22,289 bases of DNA, from contig DBNU01000083.1 of assembly GCA_002299125.1 (NCBI GenBank), forward strand, positions 1-22,289, written 5' to 3'. This document shows positions 22,147 through 22,289 of the stretch, piece by piece; positions within the stretch are counted from its first letter, which is position 1; each line of letters starts with the position of its first letter. The stretch is from Proteobacteria bacterium UBA664 (GTDB lineage: Bacteria > Pseudomonadota > Gammaproteobacteria > UBA7966). The position numbers and the translations under genes are program-made. The notes below the pieces were generated by a model. It was not told where the DNA came from. It saw nothing but the letters and a program-made list of their open reading frames with translations, and searched no databases.

Positions 22147-22289
22147 TCAGCGCCGCAACAACCCCTGCAACTCGCGAAAGGCCGGGTGGCTGGCGTCGCG
22201 TAGCCATTCGAAGACGATGGACTCACTGGTGACCACACTCACGCCGGCTGCGCGCAGCCGCTCGAGGGCGTTCTGGTAGTCCTCCAGGC
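22147..22289 (-). CDS. C-terminal fragment of isochorismatase-like (cysteine) hydrolase, cut by window edge
   Basis: The last 46 codons of a minus-strand gene read LEDYQNALERLRAAGVSVV, then TSESIVFEWLRDASHPAFRE and LQGLLRR before the TGA at 22147-22149. The pattern LRxAGVxVVxxExxVFEWLxDxxHPxFRxL is the usual C-terminus of isochorismatase-family hydrolases of the YcaC kind. The catalytic Asp, Lys and Cys lie outside the window, so neither activity nor substrate can be judged. It converges on waaA with a 64-bp gap in which I see no clear terminator. Confidence 0.7.
   Translation of the reverse strand, partial: LEDYQNALERLRAAGVSVVTSESIVFEWLRDASHPAFRELQGLLRR

Noticed and set aside
1..22289. CRISPR arrays, tRNA or rRNA genes, insertion sequences and prophage genes
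   Set aside because: No spaced direct repeats, cloverleaf structures, transposase or phage genes were seen by eye. XerD has a housekeeping context rather than an integrase context.

Overview
The window is GC-rich bacterial chromosome with the gene order and protein signatures of a gammaproteobacterium: nusA-infB-rbfA-truB-rpsO-pnp, rpsP-rimM-trmD-rplS, xerD next to dsbC, a fused HldE followed by HldD and a Kdo transferase. NusA carries the two C-terminal acidic repeats known from E. coli, and the LPS core genes indicate a Gram-negative outer membrane. The order or family cannot be fixed from the sequence alone. Most of the window is housekeeping DNA.

Layout. (1) 1-5021, plus strand: the end of nusA, then infB, rbfA and truB, a transcription/translation operon with very tight junctions. 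(2) 5022-6737: an accessory insert separates truB from rpsO, which are normally adjacent. It holds an intact aquaporin-type channel with a wide-looking filter and, overlapping its 3' end, a broken arsenate-reductase-like gene whose catalytic Cys is Tyr. (3) 6738-9383: rpsO and pnp, with a good sigma70-type promoter before rpsO and a hairpin between the genes. (4) 9384-9628: a hairpin and an extragenic element with inverted ends. (5) 9629-11931, minus strand: a membrane diguanylate cyclase and 5-formyltetrahydrofolate cyclo-ligase. (6) 12050-15216, plus strand: rpsP, rimM, trmD, rplS and xerD, with candidate RNA structures before rimM. (7) 15304-16527, minus strand: a membrane-anchored Ser/Thr kinase lying between xerD and dsbC. 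(8) 16710-18235: dsbC and a convergent DUF3108 envelope protein. (9) 18353-22082, plus strand: hldE, hldD and waaA, which make ADP-heptose and add Kdo to lipid A. (10) The right edge cuts the C-terminus of an isochorismatase-like hydrolase on the minus strand.

I found no clearly new multi-gene system. The observations most worth checking are the decayed arsenic-type cassette inside the truB/rpsO junction, the kinase with an unrecognised C-terminal domain, G tracts of 9 and 8 inside the kinase and hldD reading frames, and waaA, whose conserved N-terminus lies upstream of every conventional start codon and suggests a CTG start overlapping the hldD stop.
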